DNA of 64,000 bases from G963923955 sp963923955 (GTDB lineage Bacteria; Pseudomonadota; Gammaproteobacteria; Eutrophobiales; Eutrophobiaceae). The position numbers and the translations under genes are program-made. Location: assembly GCA_963923955.1 (NCBI GenBank), contig OZ000552.1, positions 434,001 through 498,000 on the forward strand. The letters run 5' to 3'. Under the pieces are notes generated by a model. The model searched no databases. It saw nothing but the letters and a program-made list of their open reading frames with translations, and was not told where the DNA came from. Positions 49,129 to 57,456 of this stretch are shown in pieces (within the stretch, counting starts at the first letter, position 1; each line of letters begins with the position of its first letter).

Positions 49129-50319
49129 GTGGCCAAGCAAAAATTCGAACGCACCAAGCCGCATGTGAATGTGGGTACTATTGGTCATGTGGATCATGGC
49201 AAGACCACCTTAACCGCAGCCATTACCAAGGTAATGAGCGCCCAGCATGGCGGTGAGGTTCGCGCCTATGACCAGATCGACAACGCCCCGGAAGAGCGCG
49301 AGCGCGGCATCACCATCGCCACCGCCCATGTGGAGTATGAGAGCAAAGCCCGACACTACGCCCATGTCGATTGCCCCGGCCATGCCGATTATGTGAAGAA
49401 CATGATCACCGGTGCGGCGCAGATGGACGGTGCTATCTTAGTCGTCAGCGCGGCGGACGGCCCCATGCCGCAGACCCGGGAGCATATCCTCTTGGCCCGG
49501 CAAGTGGGCGTGCCCTACATCGTCGTCTATCTCAACAAGGCCGATCAGGTGGATGATGCCGAACTGTTGGAACTGGTCGAGATGGAAGTGCGGGAACTCT
49601 TGGACAGCTACGAATTCCCCGGCGATGACACCCCCCTGGTGACGGGTTCCGCCCTGAAGGCCCTGGAAGGCGATGACAGCGACATTGGCGTACCCTCCGT
49701 TGAGAAACTGGTGGCGGCCATGGATGAGTACATCCCGGAACCGGAGCGCCCCGTTGACCAGCCTTTCCTACTTCCCATCGAAGACGTCTTCTCCATCAGT
49801 GGCCGGGGGACTGTGGTCACCGGTCGGGTGGAGCGCGGCATCGTCAAGGTGGGCGAAGAGATAGAGATTGTGGGGATTAAAGACACCACCAAGACCACCT
49901 GCACCGGGGTGGAGATGTTCCGCAAGCTCTTGGACGAAGGCCGGGCGGGGGATAACGTAGGCGTCTTACTGCGCGGCACCAAGCGGGATGAAGTAGAGCG
50001 TGGCCAGGTACTGTGCCGGCCGGGCTCCATCACCCCGCACACCGGCTTTGAGGCCGAAGTCTATGTCCTATCCAAAGAAGAAGGTGGGCGCCATACCCCC
50101 TTCTTTGCCAACTACCGGCCGCAATTCTACTTTCGCACCACCGATGTCACCGGTGCCGTGGCCTTGCCGGAGGGTACGGAGATGGTCATGCCGGGCGATA
50201 ACATCCAGTTGCGGGTGAGCTTAATCGCCCCCATTGCCATGGAAGAGGGCTTACGCTTTGCCATCCGGGAAGGCGGGCGCACGGTGGGCGCGGGGGTTGT
50301 TACGAAGATTGTGGAGTAA
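49129..50319 (+). CDS. tuf: Elongation factor Tu, copy 2
   Basis: This is the str-operon tuf (tufA position). It has 396 residues, all GTPase motifs as in copy 1, and differs from it only by Gln for Ala at residue 4. It begins with GTG rather than ATG and ends in TAA rather than TAG. GAGAG precedes the start. Two transcriptional contexts (with tRNAs, and with fusA) allow separate control of one of the most abundant proteins in the cell. Confidence 0.98.
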   Translation: MAKQKFERTKPHVNVGTIGHVDHGKTTLTAAITKVMSAQHGGEVRAYDQIDNAPEERERGITIATAHVEYESKARHYAHVDCPGHADYVKNMITGAAQMDGAILVVSAADGPMPQTREHILLARQVGVPYIVVYLNKADQVDDAELLELVEMEVRELLDSYEFPGDDTPLVTGSALKALEGDDSDIGVPSVEKLVAAMDEYIPEPERPVDQPFLLPIEDVFSISGRGTVVTGRVERGIVKVGEEIEIVGIKDTTKTTCTGVEMFRKLLDEGRAGDNVGVLLRGTKRDEVERGQVLCRPGSITPHTGFEAEVYVLSKEEGGRHTPFFANYRPQFYFRTTDVTGAVALPEGTEMVMPGDNIQLRVSLIAPIAMEEGLRFAIREGGRTVGAGVVTKIVE

Positions 50320-50326
50320 ATAAGAC

Positions 50327-50647
50327 ATGGCAGAGCAACAGGTCATACGCATACGCCTTAAGGCCTTCGATCACCGGCTGATCGATCAGTCCACCCGCGA
50401 GATCGTGGAGACGGCCAGGCGCACCGGGGCGCAGGTCAAGGGGCCGATCCCCCTGCCGACCAAGAAGGAGCGCTACACCATATTGATCTCGCCGCATGTG
50501 AACAAGGATGCGCGCGATCAATACGAAATCCGCACGCACAAGCGCCTGATGGACATCGTCAACCCGACGGATAAGACCATCGATGCCCTGATGAAGCTGG
50601 AGTTGGCCGCCGGGGTGGATGTGCAGATCAGGACCAGCGGTCGCTGA
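50327..50647 (+). CDS. rpsJ: Ribosomal protein S10 (uS10)
   Basis: S10 is part of the 30S head and also the NusE antitermination factor. The 106-residue protein has IRIRLKAFDHRLIDQSTREIV, GPIPLPTKKERYTILISPHV and YEIRTHKRLMDIVNP. It starts 7 nt after tuf, so the S10 operon runs on from the str operon without space for a leader or its own promoter. Confidence 0.98.
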   Translation: MAEQQVIRIRLKAFDHRLIDQSTREIVETARRTGAQVKGPIPLPTKKERYTILISPHVNKDARDQYEIRTHKRLMDIVNPTDKTIDALMKLELAAGVDVQIRTSGR

Positions 50648-50686
50648 GGCCGGCGCTCTTAGGGCAAGACATAAAGAGATGAGAAC

Positions 50687-51337
50687 ATGACCATAGGCAT
50701 TGTAGGCCGAAAGTGCGGCATGACCCGGGTCTTCACCGAGTCCGGCGAGTCCATTCCCGTGACCGTGGTGGAGGCGGGGCCAAATAAGGTAACGCAGTTG
50801 AGCGATCCGGCTCGGGTCGGTTATCGCGCCGTGCAAGTCGCCTGGGGCGAGAAACGCCGGAACCTGATCAACAAAGCGCTGGCCGGAAATCTCGCCAAGG
50901 CGCAAGTGGAGACGGCGCGCGGCCTAACCGAGTTTCGGCTTGAGGAAGGCGAGGGCGAGGGGCTGGCCTTAGGCGCGGAGATCAAGGTCGATATCTTTAG
51001 CGCCGGGCAGAAGGTGGATGTGAGCGGCACCACCATCGGCAAGGGCTACGCCGGCGTGATCAAGCGGCACAATTTCAGCAGCCAGCGCATGTCGCACGGC
51101 AATTCGCTGGCGCACCGGGCGCCGGGCTCTATTGGCCAGTGCCAGACGCCGGGGCGGGTGTTCAAGGGCAAGAAGATGGCCGGGCGCATGGGCAATCGCC
51201 GCCGCACCACGCAGAACCTGGAGGTGGTGCGCGTGGATGCCGCGCGCAACCTCTTGCTGCTAAAGGGTGCCGTGCCCGGCGCCAAAGGTGGCCGCCTCAT
51301 CATCCGACCGGCGGTGAAGGCCAAGGCCCAGGGATAG
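50687..51337 (+). CDS. rplC: Ribosomal protein L3 (uL3)
   Basis: L3 reaches the peptidyl-transferase centre. The 216-residue protein starts with IGIVGRKCGMTRVF and includes GTTIGKGYAGVIKRHNFSS, HGNSLAHRAPGSIGQCQTPG (the PrmB glutamine-methylation site; most species have GQNQTPG) and GKKMAGRMGNRRRTTQNLEV. Confidence 0.97.
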   Translation: MTIGIVGRKCGMTRVFTESGESIPVTVVEAGPNKVTQLSDPARVGYRAVQVAWGEKRRNLINKALAGNLAKAQVETARGLTEFRLEEGEGEGLALGAEIKVDIFSAGQKVDVSGTTIGKGYAGVIKRHNFSSQRMSHGNSLAHRAPGSIGQCQTPGRVFKGKKMAGRMGNRRRTTQNLEVVRVDAARNLLLLKGAVPGAKGGRLIIRPAVKAKAQG

Positions 51338-51341
51338 AAGC

Positions 51342-51959
51342 ATGGAGTTGAAATTGCATCAGGCGGACAAGGGCAAAAAGGCCGGGGTAGCCGTCTCCGA
51401 GAATGTCTTTGCAGTCAAGTACAATGCTGCCCTTGTGCATCAGGTGCTGACCGCTTATATGGCCGCGGCCAGGGCCGGCACCAAGGCGCAGAAGTCGCGC
51501 TCTGAGGTGCGCGGCGGCGGCAGAAAACCATGGCGCCAAAAGGGCACCGGCCGTGCCCGCGCCGGCACCATCCGCAGCCCGCTGTGGCGCGGCGGCGGTG
51601 TTACCTTTGCGGCCAAGCCGCGTGATTATGCCCAGAAGGTGAATAAAAAGATGTATCGCGGTGCCATGCGCGCCATCTTGTCCGAATTGGCCCGACAAGA
51701 AAGACTGAGTTGCGTGGATGAGTTTGCCCTGACCGAGCCCAAGACAACGCTGGCGCTGGAGAAACTCTCCGCCATGGACCTGAGCGAGGTATTGATCGTA
51801 ACTGATGCGGTGGGCGAGGAGTTGTATCTGGCCACGCGCAATCTACCGCGAGTGGATGTGATTGATACGACCGAACTAAACCCGTATTCGCTGGTGGGCT
51901 TTGAACATGTCCTGTTCACCAGGGCGGCGGTGGAGAAGGTGCAGGCACAGCTGGCATGA
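51342..51959 (+). CDS. rplD: Ribosomal protein L4 (uL4)
   Basis: L4 lines the exit tunnel. The 205-residue protein has the basic extended loop SEVRGGGRKPWRQKGTGRAR, then AGTIRSPLWRGGGVTFA, and the C-terminal globular part. In E. coli it also represses the S10 operon through the leader; no leader is apparent here. The stop overlaps the first possible rplW start (ATGA). Confidence 0.97.
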   Translation: MELKLHQADKGKKAGVAVSENVFAVKYNAALVHQVLTAYMAAARAGTKAQKSRSEVRGGGRKPWRQKGTGRARAGTIRSPLWRGGGVTFAAKPRDYAQKVNKKMYRGAMRAILSELARQERLSCVDEFALTEPKTTLALEKLSAMDLSEVLIVTDAVGEELYLATRNLPRVDVIDTTELNPYSLVGFEHVLFTRAAVEKVQAQLA

Positions 51960-52309
51960 ACAAGACTGACGTTAAAAAGACCGACATGAACAAGGTTGCC
52001 ATGAATTCCGGGGACATAAACAAGGAGCGGCTGATGCAGGTTCTGCTGGAGCCGCGCATCACCGAGAAAAGCACGCTGGTGGCCGAGCATAACCGCCAGT
52101 TTGTCTTCAAGGTGCGCAAGGGGGCGAGCAAGCCGGAGATAAAACAGGCCGTTGAGTTGATGTTTGAGGTCAAGGTGGAGGCGGTGCAGGTGAGTAATGT
52201 GAAGGGCAAGCGCAAGGGTTTCCGCCAGAGGGCCGGGCGCCGTGCCGATTGGAAAAAGGCCTATGTCAAGCTCAAGCCCGGCTTTGACATTGATTTTGCC
52301 GGTGCCTAA
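51956..52309 (+). CDS. rplW: Ribosomal protein L23 (uL23)
   Basis: L23 sits at the tunnel exit and docks SRP and trigger factor. The core ERLMQVLLEPRITEKS, FVFKVRKGASKPEIKQAVE and GRRADWKKAYVKL is clear. The start is uncertain. ATG 51956 gives 117 residues with an unusual Lys/Asp/Asn-rich lead. ATG 52001 gives 102 residues, close to E. coli (100), and has AAGG at fair spacing. ATG 52034 has the best ribosome binding site (AAGGAG) but cuts off the conserved ERL. Confidence 0.95.
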   Translation: MNKTDVKKTDMNKVAMNSGDINKERLMQVLLEPRITEKSTLVAEHNRQFVFKVRKGASKPEIKQAVELMFEVKVEAVQVSNVKGKRKGFRQRAGRRADWKKAYVKLKPGFDIDFAGA

Positions 52310-52322
52310 GGGGGATTTGTAG

Positions 52323-53147
52323 ATGCCCTTAGTCAAGCTCAAGCCAACCTCGCCCGGCCGCCGCGGCCAGGTCAAGGTGCTCAGCCCTGAATTGCACAAG
52401 GGTGCTGCGCATGCGCCCCTGCTGGAGAAGCAGAGTAAAAATGCCGGGCGCAATAACCGCGGGCGGATTACCGTGCGGCATCGCGGCGGCGGTGCCAAGC
52501 AGCGCTACCGGCGGATCGATTTCAAGCGCAACAAGGACGGCATTACGGCGAAGGTGGAGCGGCTTGAGTATGACCCGAACCGCAGCGCCCACATCGCCCT
52601 GCTGCTGTATGCCGATGGCGAGCGCCGCTACATTATCGCGCCCGCCGGGGTCAAGGCCGGCGCGGTATTGCATTCAGGCAGCCAGGCCGAGATACGGCCG
52701 GGGAATTGCTTGGCCTTGCGCAACATTCCATTAGGCTCGACGGTTCATTGCGTGGAACTAAAACCGGGCAAGGGGGCGCAACTGGCGCGCAGCGCCGGCG
52801 CCGGTGTGCAGCTGCTGGCTCGGGAGGGGCGCTATGCCACCCTGCGGCTGCGCTCCGGCGAGATGCGCAAGGTGCTGAGCGATTGTCGGGCGACTTTGGG
52901 CCAGGTCGGCAACGCCGAGCATTCGCTGCGGCAACTGGGCAAGGCCGGCGCCAAGCGCTGGCGCGGGGTGCGGCCGACGGTGCGCGGCGTGGCCATGAAC
53001 CCGGTCGATCACCCGCATGGCGGCGGCGAGGGGCGGACTTCCGGCGGACGGCATCCGGTAAGCCCTTGGGGTACGCCGACGAAGGGCTATAAGACGCGCA
53101 AGAACAAGCGCACCGATGAACTGATCGTCCGCAAGCGCAAGCGCTAG
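52323..53147 (+). CDS. rplB: Ribosomal protein L2 (uL2)
   Basis: L2 is needed for subunit joining and peptide-bond formation. The 274-residue protein has KNAGRNNRGRITVRHRGGGA near its start, the KQRYRRIDFKRNK stretch, and the catalytic-centre loop GVAMNPVDHPHGGGEGRT with the conserved His, followed by PVSPWGTPTKGYKTR. Length matches E. coli (273). Confidence 0.98.
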   Translation: MPLVKLKPTSPGRRGQVKVLSPELHKGAAHAPLLEKQSKNAGRNNRGRITVRHRGGGAKQRYRRIDFKRNKDGITAKVERLEYDPNRSAHIALLLYADGERRYIIAPAGVKAGAVLHSGSQAEIRPGNCLALRNIPLGSTVHCVELKPGKGAQLARSAGAGVQLLAREGRYATLRLRSGEMRKVLSDCRATLGQVGNAEHSLRQLGKAGAKRWRGVRPTVRGVAMNPVDHPHGGGEGRTSGGRHPVSPWGTPTKGYKTRKNKRTDELIVRKRKR

Positions 53148-53160
53148 GGAAAAGAATGAT

Positions 53161-53433
53161 ATGCCGCGTTCGATAAAAAAAGGCCCCTTTGTCGATCACC
53201 ACCTGCTGAAAAAGGTGGAGACGGCAAAGGCGAACAACGACAAGCGCCCGATCAAGACCTGGTCGCGGCGCTCCATGATCGTGCCGGACATGGTGGGCCT
53301 GACCATTGCCATACACAACGGGCGCGATCATATCCCGGTGTTTATCTCCGAGAACATGGTCGGGCATAAGCTGGGCGAGTTTGCCGGCACCCGCACCTAC
53401 CGCGGCCATGCGGCGGACAAGAAGAGCAAATAG
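53161..53433 (+). CDS. rpsS: Ribosomal protein S19 (uS19)
   Basis: S19 binds 16S rRNA in the 30S head with S13. The 90-residue protein begins PRSIKKGPFVDHHLLKKVE and has KTWSRRSMIVPDMVG and a C-terminal EFAGTRTYRGHAADKK. Typical length. Confidence 0.97.
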   Translation: MPRSIKKGPFVDHHLLKKVETAKANNDKRPIKTWSRRSMIVPDMVGLTIAIHNGRDHIPVFISENMVGHKLGEFAGTRTYRGHAADKKSK

Positions 53434-53446
53434 GCGAGTGCAGGCG

Positions 53447-53779
53447 ATGGCGACTTCGGCAACAGTAAAATATGCGCGCATCTCCCCGCAAAAGGTGCGG
53501 CTGGTGGCCGATCAGGTACGCGGGCTGCCGGTGGAGAAGGCGCTGAATATTTTGGCCTTTAGCAACAAAAAGGCCGCCGCAATCGTGAAAAAAGTGCTGG
53601 AATCGGCCATCGCCAATGCCGAGCATAATGACGGCGCTGATATTGATGAGTTAAAGGTGTCCGCGATCTGCGTTGATCAGGGGCCGACCTTAAAGCGGCT
53701 TAGGCCAAGAGCAAGGGGTCGGGCAGACCGGATCATCAAGCGCATGAGCCACCTCAGCGTGACCGTGGCCGAGACATAA
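53447..53779 (+). CDS. rplV: Ribosomal protein L22 (uL22)
   Basis: L22 lines the exit tunnel near L4. The 110-residue protein, equal in length to E. coli, has KYARISPQKVRLVADQVRG, NILAFSNKKAAAIVKKVLESA and the tunnel loop GPTLKRLRPRARGRADRI. ATG 53447 is the family start; an in-frame reading to 53306 lies inside rpsS. Confidence 0.97.
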   Translation: MATSATVKYARISPQKVRLVADQVRGLPVEKALNILAFSNKKAAAIVKKVLESAIANAEHNDGADIDELKVSAICVDQGPTLKRLRPRARGRADRIIKRMSHLSVTVAET

Positions 53780-53796
53780 AAGAGAGCCAATACAAA

Positions 53797-53838
53797 GTGA
53801 GCCAAGAAAAAGAGAGCCAGGAAAAAGTGAGCAAATAA
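53797..53838 (+). CDS. Possible 13-codon mini-ORF in repeated DNA before rpsC
   Basis: The 60-bp rplV-rpsC gap is built of two imperfect copies of an approximately 29-bp unit (AAAGAGAGCCA followed by AAAGTGAGC). From GTG 53797 it reads MSQEKESQEKVSK and stops with TAA one base before the rpsC ATG. If translated it would deliver ribosomes to the rpsC start. It could equally be repeat expansion of a purine-rich ribosome-binding stretch. Confidence 0.3.
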   Translation: MSQEKESQEKVSK

Positions 53839-53839
53839 C

Positions 53840-54517
53840 ATGGGACAAAAGGTACATCCGACCGGCATGCGGCTGGGCATCATCAAGGACTGGACATCAA
53901 CCTGGTATGCCGATTCGAAAAACTACGCCCGCTACCTGCACACGGATCTGGAAGTGCGGGAGTTTCTGCGCCGGCGCCTGGCCAATGCCTCGGTCAGCCG
54001 CATACAGATCGAGCGCCAGGCGAACAAGGCCAAGATCGTCATCCACACCGCCCGCCCCGGCATCGTGATCGGGAAAAAGGGCGAGGACATAGACCGCCTG
54101 CGCGCTGAGACCTCGCAGCGCATGGGCCTGCATGCGCAGATTAACGTAGAAGAAATCCGCAAGCCGGAGCTGGATGCGCACTTGGTCGCCGAGAGCGTGG
54201 CCCAGCAGATCGAGCGCCGCATCATGTTTCGCCGCGCCATGAAGCGGGCGGTGACCAACACCATGCGCTTAGGTGCCTTAGGCATGAAGATCAATGTCGC
54301 CGGTCGCTTGAACGGCGTTGAGATTGCGCGCTCGGAATGGTACCGCGAGGGGCGCGTCCCCTTACATACCCTGCGCGCCGATATTGACTACGGCGTGGCG
54401 CAGTCCAACACCACCTATGGCGTGATCGGCGTGAAGGTGTGGATCTTCAAGGGCGAGGTGTTCAAGCGGCAGGAGCCGGCCGCAGAAGAAGGCGCAACCC
54501 CGGCCCAAGAGCGTTGA
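53840..54517 (+). CDS. rpsC: Ribosomal protein S3 (uS3)
   Basis: S3 forms the mRNA entry site. The 225-residue protein begins GQKVHPTGMRLGIIKDWTS, has the KH domain motif GIVIGKKGEDIDRLR and the C-terminal part GRLNGVEIARSEWYREGR and GVIGVKVWIFKGEV. No strong ribosome binding site is seen directly upstream, which fits coupling to upstream translation. Confidence 0.97.
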   Translation: MGQKVHPTGMRLGIIKDWTSTWYADSKNYARYLHTDLEVREFLRRRLANASVSRIQIERQANKAKIVIHTARPGIVIGKKGEDIDRLRAETSQRMGLHAQINVEEIRKPELDAHLVAESVAQQIERRIMFRRAMKRAVTNTMRLGALGMKINVAGRLNGVEIARSEWYREGRVPLHTLRADIDYGVAQSNTTYGVIGVKVWIFKGEVFKRQEPAAEEGATPAQER

Positions 54518-54529
54518 TAAAAAAGACTC

Positions 54530-54943
54530 ATGTTACAGCCGAAAAAGACAAAATTCAGGAAGCAGAGCAAGGGCCGCAACCGCGGCCTGGCCGGCAACGG
54601 CAACAAGGTCAGCTTCGGCGAGTTCGGCTTAAAAGCGACCACGCGCGGACGCATCACCGCCCGCCAGATCGAGGCCGCCCGGCGGGCGATCACGCGCCAG
54701 GTAAAGCGCGGCGGCAAGCTGTGGATCCGCATCTTCCCGGACAAGCCGATCACGACCAAGCCGCTGGAAGTTCGCCAAGGCAAGGGCAAGGGCAATGTCG
54801 AGTACTGGGTGGCGCAGATCCAACCGGGCAAGATGTTGTATGAGATTGAAGGCGTGCCGGAGCCGCTGGCCCGGGAGGCTTTTCGCTTAGCCGCCGCCAA
54901 GCTGCCGGTCAAGGCGACCTTTGTCAGCCGCACGGTGATGTGA
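54530..54943 (+). CDS. rplP: Ribosomal protein L16 (uL16)
   Basis: L16 positions the A-site tRNA in the 50S subunit. The 137-residue protein starts LQPKKTKFRKQSKGRNRGLA and has RGRITARQIEAARRAI, RIFPDKPITTKP and the GKGNVEYWVAQIQPGKMLYE segment (arginine hydroxylation region in E. coli). Confidence 0.97.
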   Translation: MLQPKKTKFRKQSKGRNRGLAGNGNKVSFGEFGLKATTRGRITARQIEAARRAITRQVKRGGKLWIRIFPDKPITTKPLEVRQGKGKGNVEYWVAQIQPGKMLYEIEGVPEPLAREAFRLAAAKLPVKATFVSRTVM

Positions 54944-54944
54944 G

Positions 54945-55142
54945 ATGAAGGCGGCGGAGCTACGAGCAAAAAAACCGGAGGAGCTGCAATCGCTGCTGTT
55001 TGAGTTGCACCGCGAGCAGTTTAACCTGCGCATGCAAAAGGGCTCCGGGCAGCTCAGCAAGACCAGCCAAGTCAAGGCGGTGCGCCGCGATATTGCCCGC
55101 ATCAAGACCATATTGGGCGAATTGGCGCGGGAGGCCAAATGA
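54945..55142 (+). CDS. rpmC: Ribosomal protein L29 (uL29)
   Basis: A 65-residue, two-helix protein near the tunnel exit. It reads KAAELRAKKPEELQSLLFEL then REQFNLRMQKGSGQLSKTSQ and VRRDIARIKTIL. It starts 1 nt after rplP and ends in an ATGA overlap with rpsQ. Confidence 0.96.
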   Translation: MKAAELRAKKPEELQSLLFELHREQFNLRMQKGSGQLSKTSQVKAVRRDIARIKTILGELAREAK

Positions 55143-55417
55143 ACAAGCAAATGAATGAGGCGCAGAAGACATCGCCGACCTTAACCGGGCGGGTGGTGAG
55201 CAACAAGATGGACAAGACCATCGCGGTGCTGGTACAGCGCACTGTTAAGCACCCCATCTATGAGAAATTCATGCGCCGCTCGACGAAGGTGCTCGCCCAT
55301 GATGAGCATAACGAGTGCAACGAGGGCGATGTGGTGCTGCTTGAATCATCCAGGCCCGTATCAAGGCGCAAGGCCTGGCGCCTGCAAAAGGTGCTGACCA
55401 GGACGCAGGCAGTCTAA
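55139..55417 (+). CDS. rpsQ: Ribosomal protein S17 (uS17)
   Basis: S17 is a primary 16S rRNA-binding OB-fold protein. The 92-residue sequence has LTGRVVSNKMDKTIAVLVQR, KHPIYEKFMRRSTKVLAHDE and the SRPVSRRKAWRLQKVL end. The extra eight or so residues relative to E. coli (84) are at the N-terminus; ATG 55151 is an alternative start. Confidence 0.96.
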   Translation: MNKQMNEAQKTSPTLTGRVVSNKMDKTIAVLVQRTVKHPIYEKFMRRSTKVLAHDEHNECNEGDVVLLESSRPVSRRKAWRLQKVLTRTQAV

Positions 55418-55442
55418 GAACGAAGGATGTCGGAGACCCTCA

Positions 55443-55811
55443 ATGATACAGATGCAATCCATGCTGGATGCCGCCGATAACAGCGGGGCGCGGCGCCTGT
55501 TGTGCGTCAAGGTGCTGGGCGGATCAAAGCGCCGCTACGCCGGCATCGGCGACATCATCAAGGTCAGCGTCAAGGAGGCGATCCCGCGCGGGCGGGTGAA
55601 GAAGGGCGAGCTGTATAATGCCGTGGTGGTGCGCACCCGCAAGGGTGTGCGGCGCGCCGATGGTTCGTTGATTAGATTCGACGGCAATGCGGCGGTGCTG
55701 TTGAACAACCAGTTACAACCGCTGGGCACACGCATCTTCGGCCCGGTAACCCGTGAACTCAGGGGCGAGCGCTTTATGAAGATCATCTCACTCGCACCGG
55801 AGGTGTTGTAG
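55443..55811 (+). CDS. rplN: Ribosomal protein L14 (uL14)
   Basis: L14 contacts L19 and 16S rRNA at the subunit interface. The 122-residue protein starts IQMQSMLDAADNSGARRLLC and has KEAIPRGRVKKGE, RRADGSLIRFDGNAAVLLN and GTRIFGPVTRELR. First gene of the spc operon in E. coli terms; only 25 bp separate it from rpsQ, with no promoter evident. Confidence 0.97.
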   Translation: MIQMQSMLDAADNSGARRLLCVKVLGGSKRRYAGIGDIIKVSVKEAIPRGRVKKGELYNAVVVRTRKGVRRADGSLIRFDGNAAVLLNNQLQPLGTRIFGPVTRELRGERFMKIISLAPEVL

Positions 55812-55813
55812 GC

Positions 55814-56134
55814 ATGCACAAGATCAGAAAGGGCGATGAGGTCGTTGTGTTGGCGGGCAAGGACAGGGGCAAGCGCGGGGTCGTGCTGAGCGTCGTTTCC
55901 GATGCGGCCAAGGTCATCGTCGAGAATGTCAACATGGCCAAGCGGCACACCAAAGGCAACCCCATGCAGGGCACACCTGGGGGCATCATTGAAAAGGAAA
56001 TGCCGATGGCGGTGTCCAACGTTGCGCTCTGGAATCCGGTGGCGAACAAGGGCGACCGGGTGGGTTTTAAGTTTTTGGAGGACGGCCGCAAGGTGCGTTA
56101 TTTCAAGTCGGATAATGAAGTGGTGGATGTGTAG
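55814..56134 (+). CDS. rplX: Ribosomal protein L24 (uL24)
   Basis: L24 initiates 50S assembly. The 106-residue protein has the KOW motif KGDEVVVLAGKDRGKRGVV, then NMAKRHTKGNPMQGTPGGII and VSNVALWNP. It lies 2 nt after rplN. Confidence 0.96.
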   Translation: MHKIRKGDEVVVLAGKDRGKRGVVLSVVSDAAKVIVENVNMAKRHTKGNPMQGTPGGIIEKEMPMAVSNVALWNPVANKGDRVGFKFLEDGRKVRYFKSDNEVVDV

Positions 56135-56148
56135 GCTTTGAACAGGCG

Positions 56149-56694
56149 ATGACCAGATTACAGCAACATTATTGCGAGAAAGTGATCGGGCAGTTGAGCG
56201 CGCAGTTTGCGTATAAGACGCCGATGCAGGTGCCGCGCATTAGCAAGATCACCCTGAACATGGGGCTGGGCGGGGCGATTGCGGATAAGAAGGTGCTCGA
56301 ACATGCGCTGGATGATATGACCCGCATCGCCGGCCAGAAACCGATCGTAACCAGGGCGCGCCGTTCCATTGCCAACTTCAAGGTGCGGGAGGGCTATCCG
56401 ATTGGTTGCAAGGTGACCCTGCGGCGGGCGCGCATGTATGAGTTTTTAGATCGATTGATCTCCGTTGCCATCCCCCGCATTCGCGATTTTCGCGGCCTGA
56501 GCGCGAAGTCCTTCGACGGGCGCGGCAACTATAGCCTGGGCGTTAAGGAGCAGATTATTTTCCCCGAGATCGACTACGACAAGATCGATGCCATCCGCGG
56601 CCTGGATATTACGATTACGACCAGCGCCAAGAGCAACGACGAGGCGCGGGCGCTGCTGGCGGCCTTTCGTTTTCCGCTTAGAGGCCAGGGCTAG
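56149..56694 (+). CDS. rplE: Ribosomal protein L5 (uL5)
   Basis: L5 binds 5S rRNA with L18. The 181-residue protein has PRISKITLNMGLGGAIADKK, GQKPIVTRARRSIANFKVRE, GCKVTLRRARMYEFLDRLI and NYSLGVKEQIIFPEIDYDK. Confidence 0.97.
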   Translation: MTRLQQHYCEKVIGQLSAQFAYKTPMQVPRISKITLNMGLGGAIADKKVLEHALDDMTRIAGQKPIVTRARRSIANFKVREGYPIGCKVTLRRARMYEFLDRLISVAIPRIRDFRGLSAKSFDGRGNYSLGVKEQIIFPEIDYDKIDAIRGLDITITTSAKSNDEARALLAAFRFPLRGQG

Positions 56695-56701
56695 AGCGAA
56701 G

Positions 56702-57007
56702 ATGGCAAAGGCATCCATTGTCAATCGTGAGCGCAAGCGCATGCGCATGGTGAAAAAATACGCGGCACGGCGCGCCGGGCTAAAAGCCAAGATCGCCGAT
56801 ATGAATTTGAGCGAGGAAGAGCGGGCTGCGGCGCGGATAAAACTGAACAAGATGCCGCGCGATTCTAGCCCGGCCAGGCGGCGCAATCGTTGCGCACTGA
56901 CCGGACGGGCGCACGGCTACTATCGCAAGTTCGGCTTGTCCAGGAATAAACTGCGGGAAGCGGCCATGCGCGGCGACATCCCCGGGCTGGTCAAGGCGAG
57001 TTGGTAG
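56702..57007 (+). CDS. rpsN: Ribosomal protein S14 (uS14), zinc-independent form
   Basis: The 101-residue protein equals E. coli S14 in length and lacks the CxxC pairs of the short zinc form: the relevant region reads RRRNRCALTGRAHGYYRKFG. It begins AKASIVNRERKRMRMVKKYA. The start at 56702 follows rplE by 7 nt; an in-frame extension into rplE is rejected. Confidence 0.97.
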   Translation: MAKASIVNRERKRMRMVKKYAARRAGLKAKIADMNLSEEERAAARIKLNKMPRDSSPARRRNRCALTGRAHGYYRKFGLSRNKLREAAMRGDIPGLVKASW

Positions 57008-57044
57008 AACATCGGGACGAAGACAAAGAAGAGAAAGATCAGAA

Positions 57045-57440
57045 ATGAGTTTGCAAGACCCCATCGCAGACATGCTGACCCGTATCCGCAACGGCCAGGC
57101 GCGGGCGAAGCATTCGGTCAACATGCCTGCTTCGAAGTTGAAGGTAGCCGTTGCCGGCATCTTGAAAGAAGAGGGCTACATCACGGATTTTGGCCTAAGG
57201 CAAGATGGCGTAAAAAAGACGCTGGCCATAGAGCTCAAATATTTTGAAGGCAAGCCGGTGATAGAGACCTTGCAGCGCGTGAGCCGGCCGGGCTTACGCC
57301 GCTTTTGCCAGAAAAAGGCGCTGCCCAAGGTATTGGGCGGCTTAGGGGTTGCGATTATTTCCACCTCACAAGGCGTGATGACGGACAAGAGCGCCGCCCG
57401 GCAGGGCATCGGCGGCGAAGTGCTGTGCATCGTTGCCTGA
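57045..57440 (+). CDS. rpsH: Ribosomal protein S8 (uS8)
   Basis: S8 binds the 16S central domain and represses the spc operon in E. coli. The 131-residue protein begins SLQDPIADMLTRIRNGQ and ends with ILSTSQG-type motif (IISTSQGVMTDKSAARQGIG then EVLCIVA). Confidence 0.97.
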   Translation: MSLQDPIADMLTRIRNGQARAKHSVNMPASKLKVAVAGILKEEGYITDFGLRQDGVKKTLAIELKYFEGKPVIETLQRVSRPGLRRFCQKKALPKVLGGLGVAIISTSQGVMTDKSAARQGIGGEVLCIVA

Positions 57441-57456
57441 AATAAGTAAGAGAACT

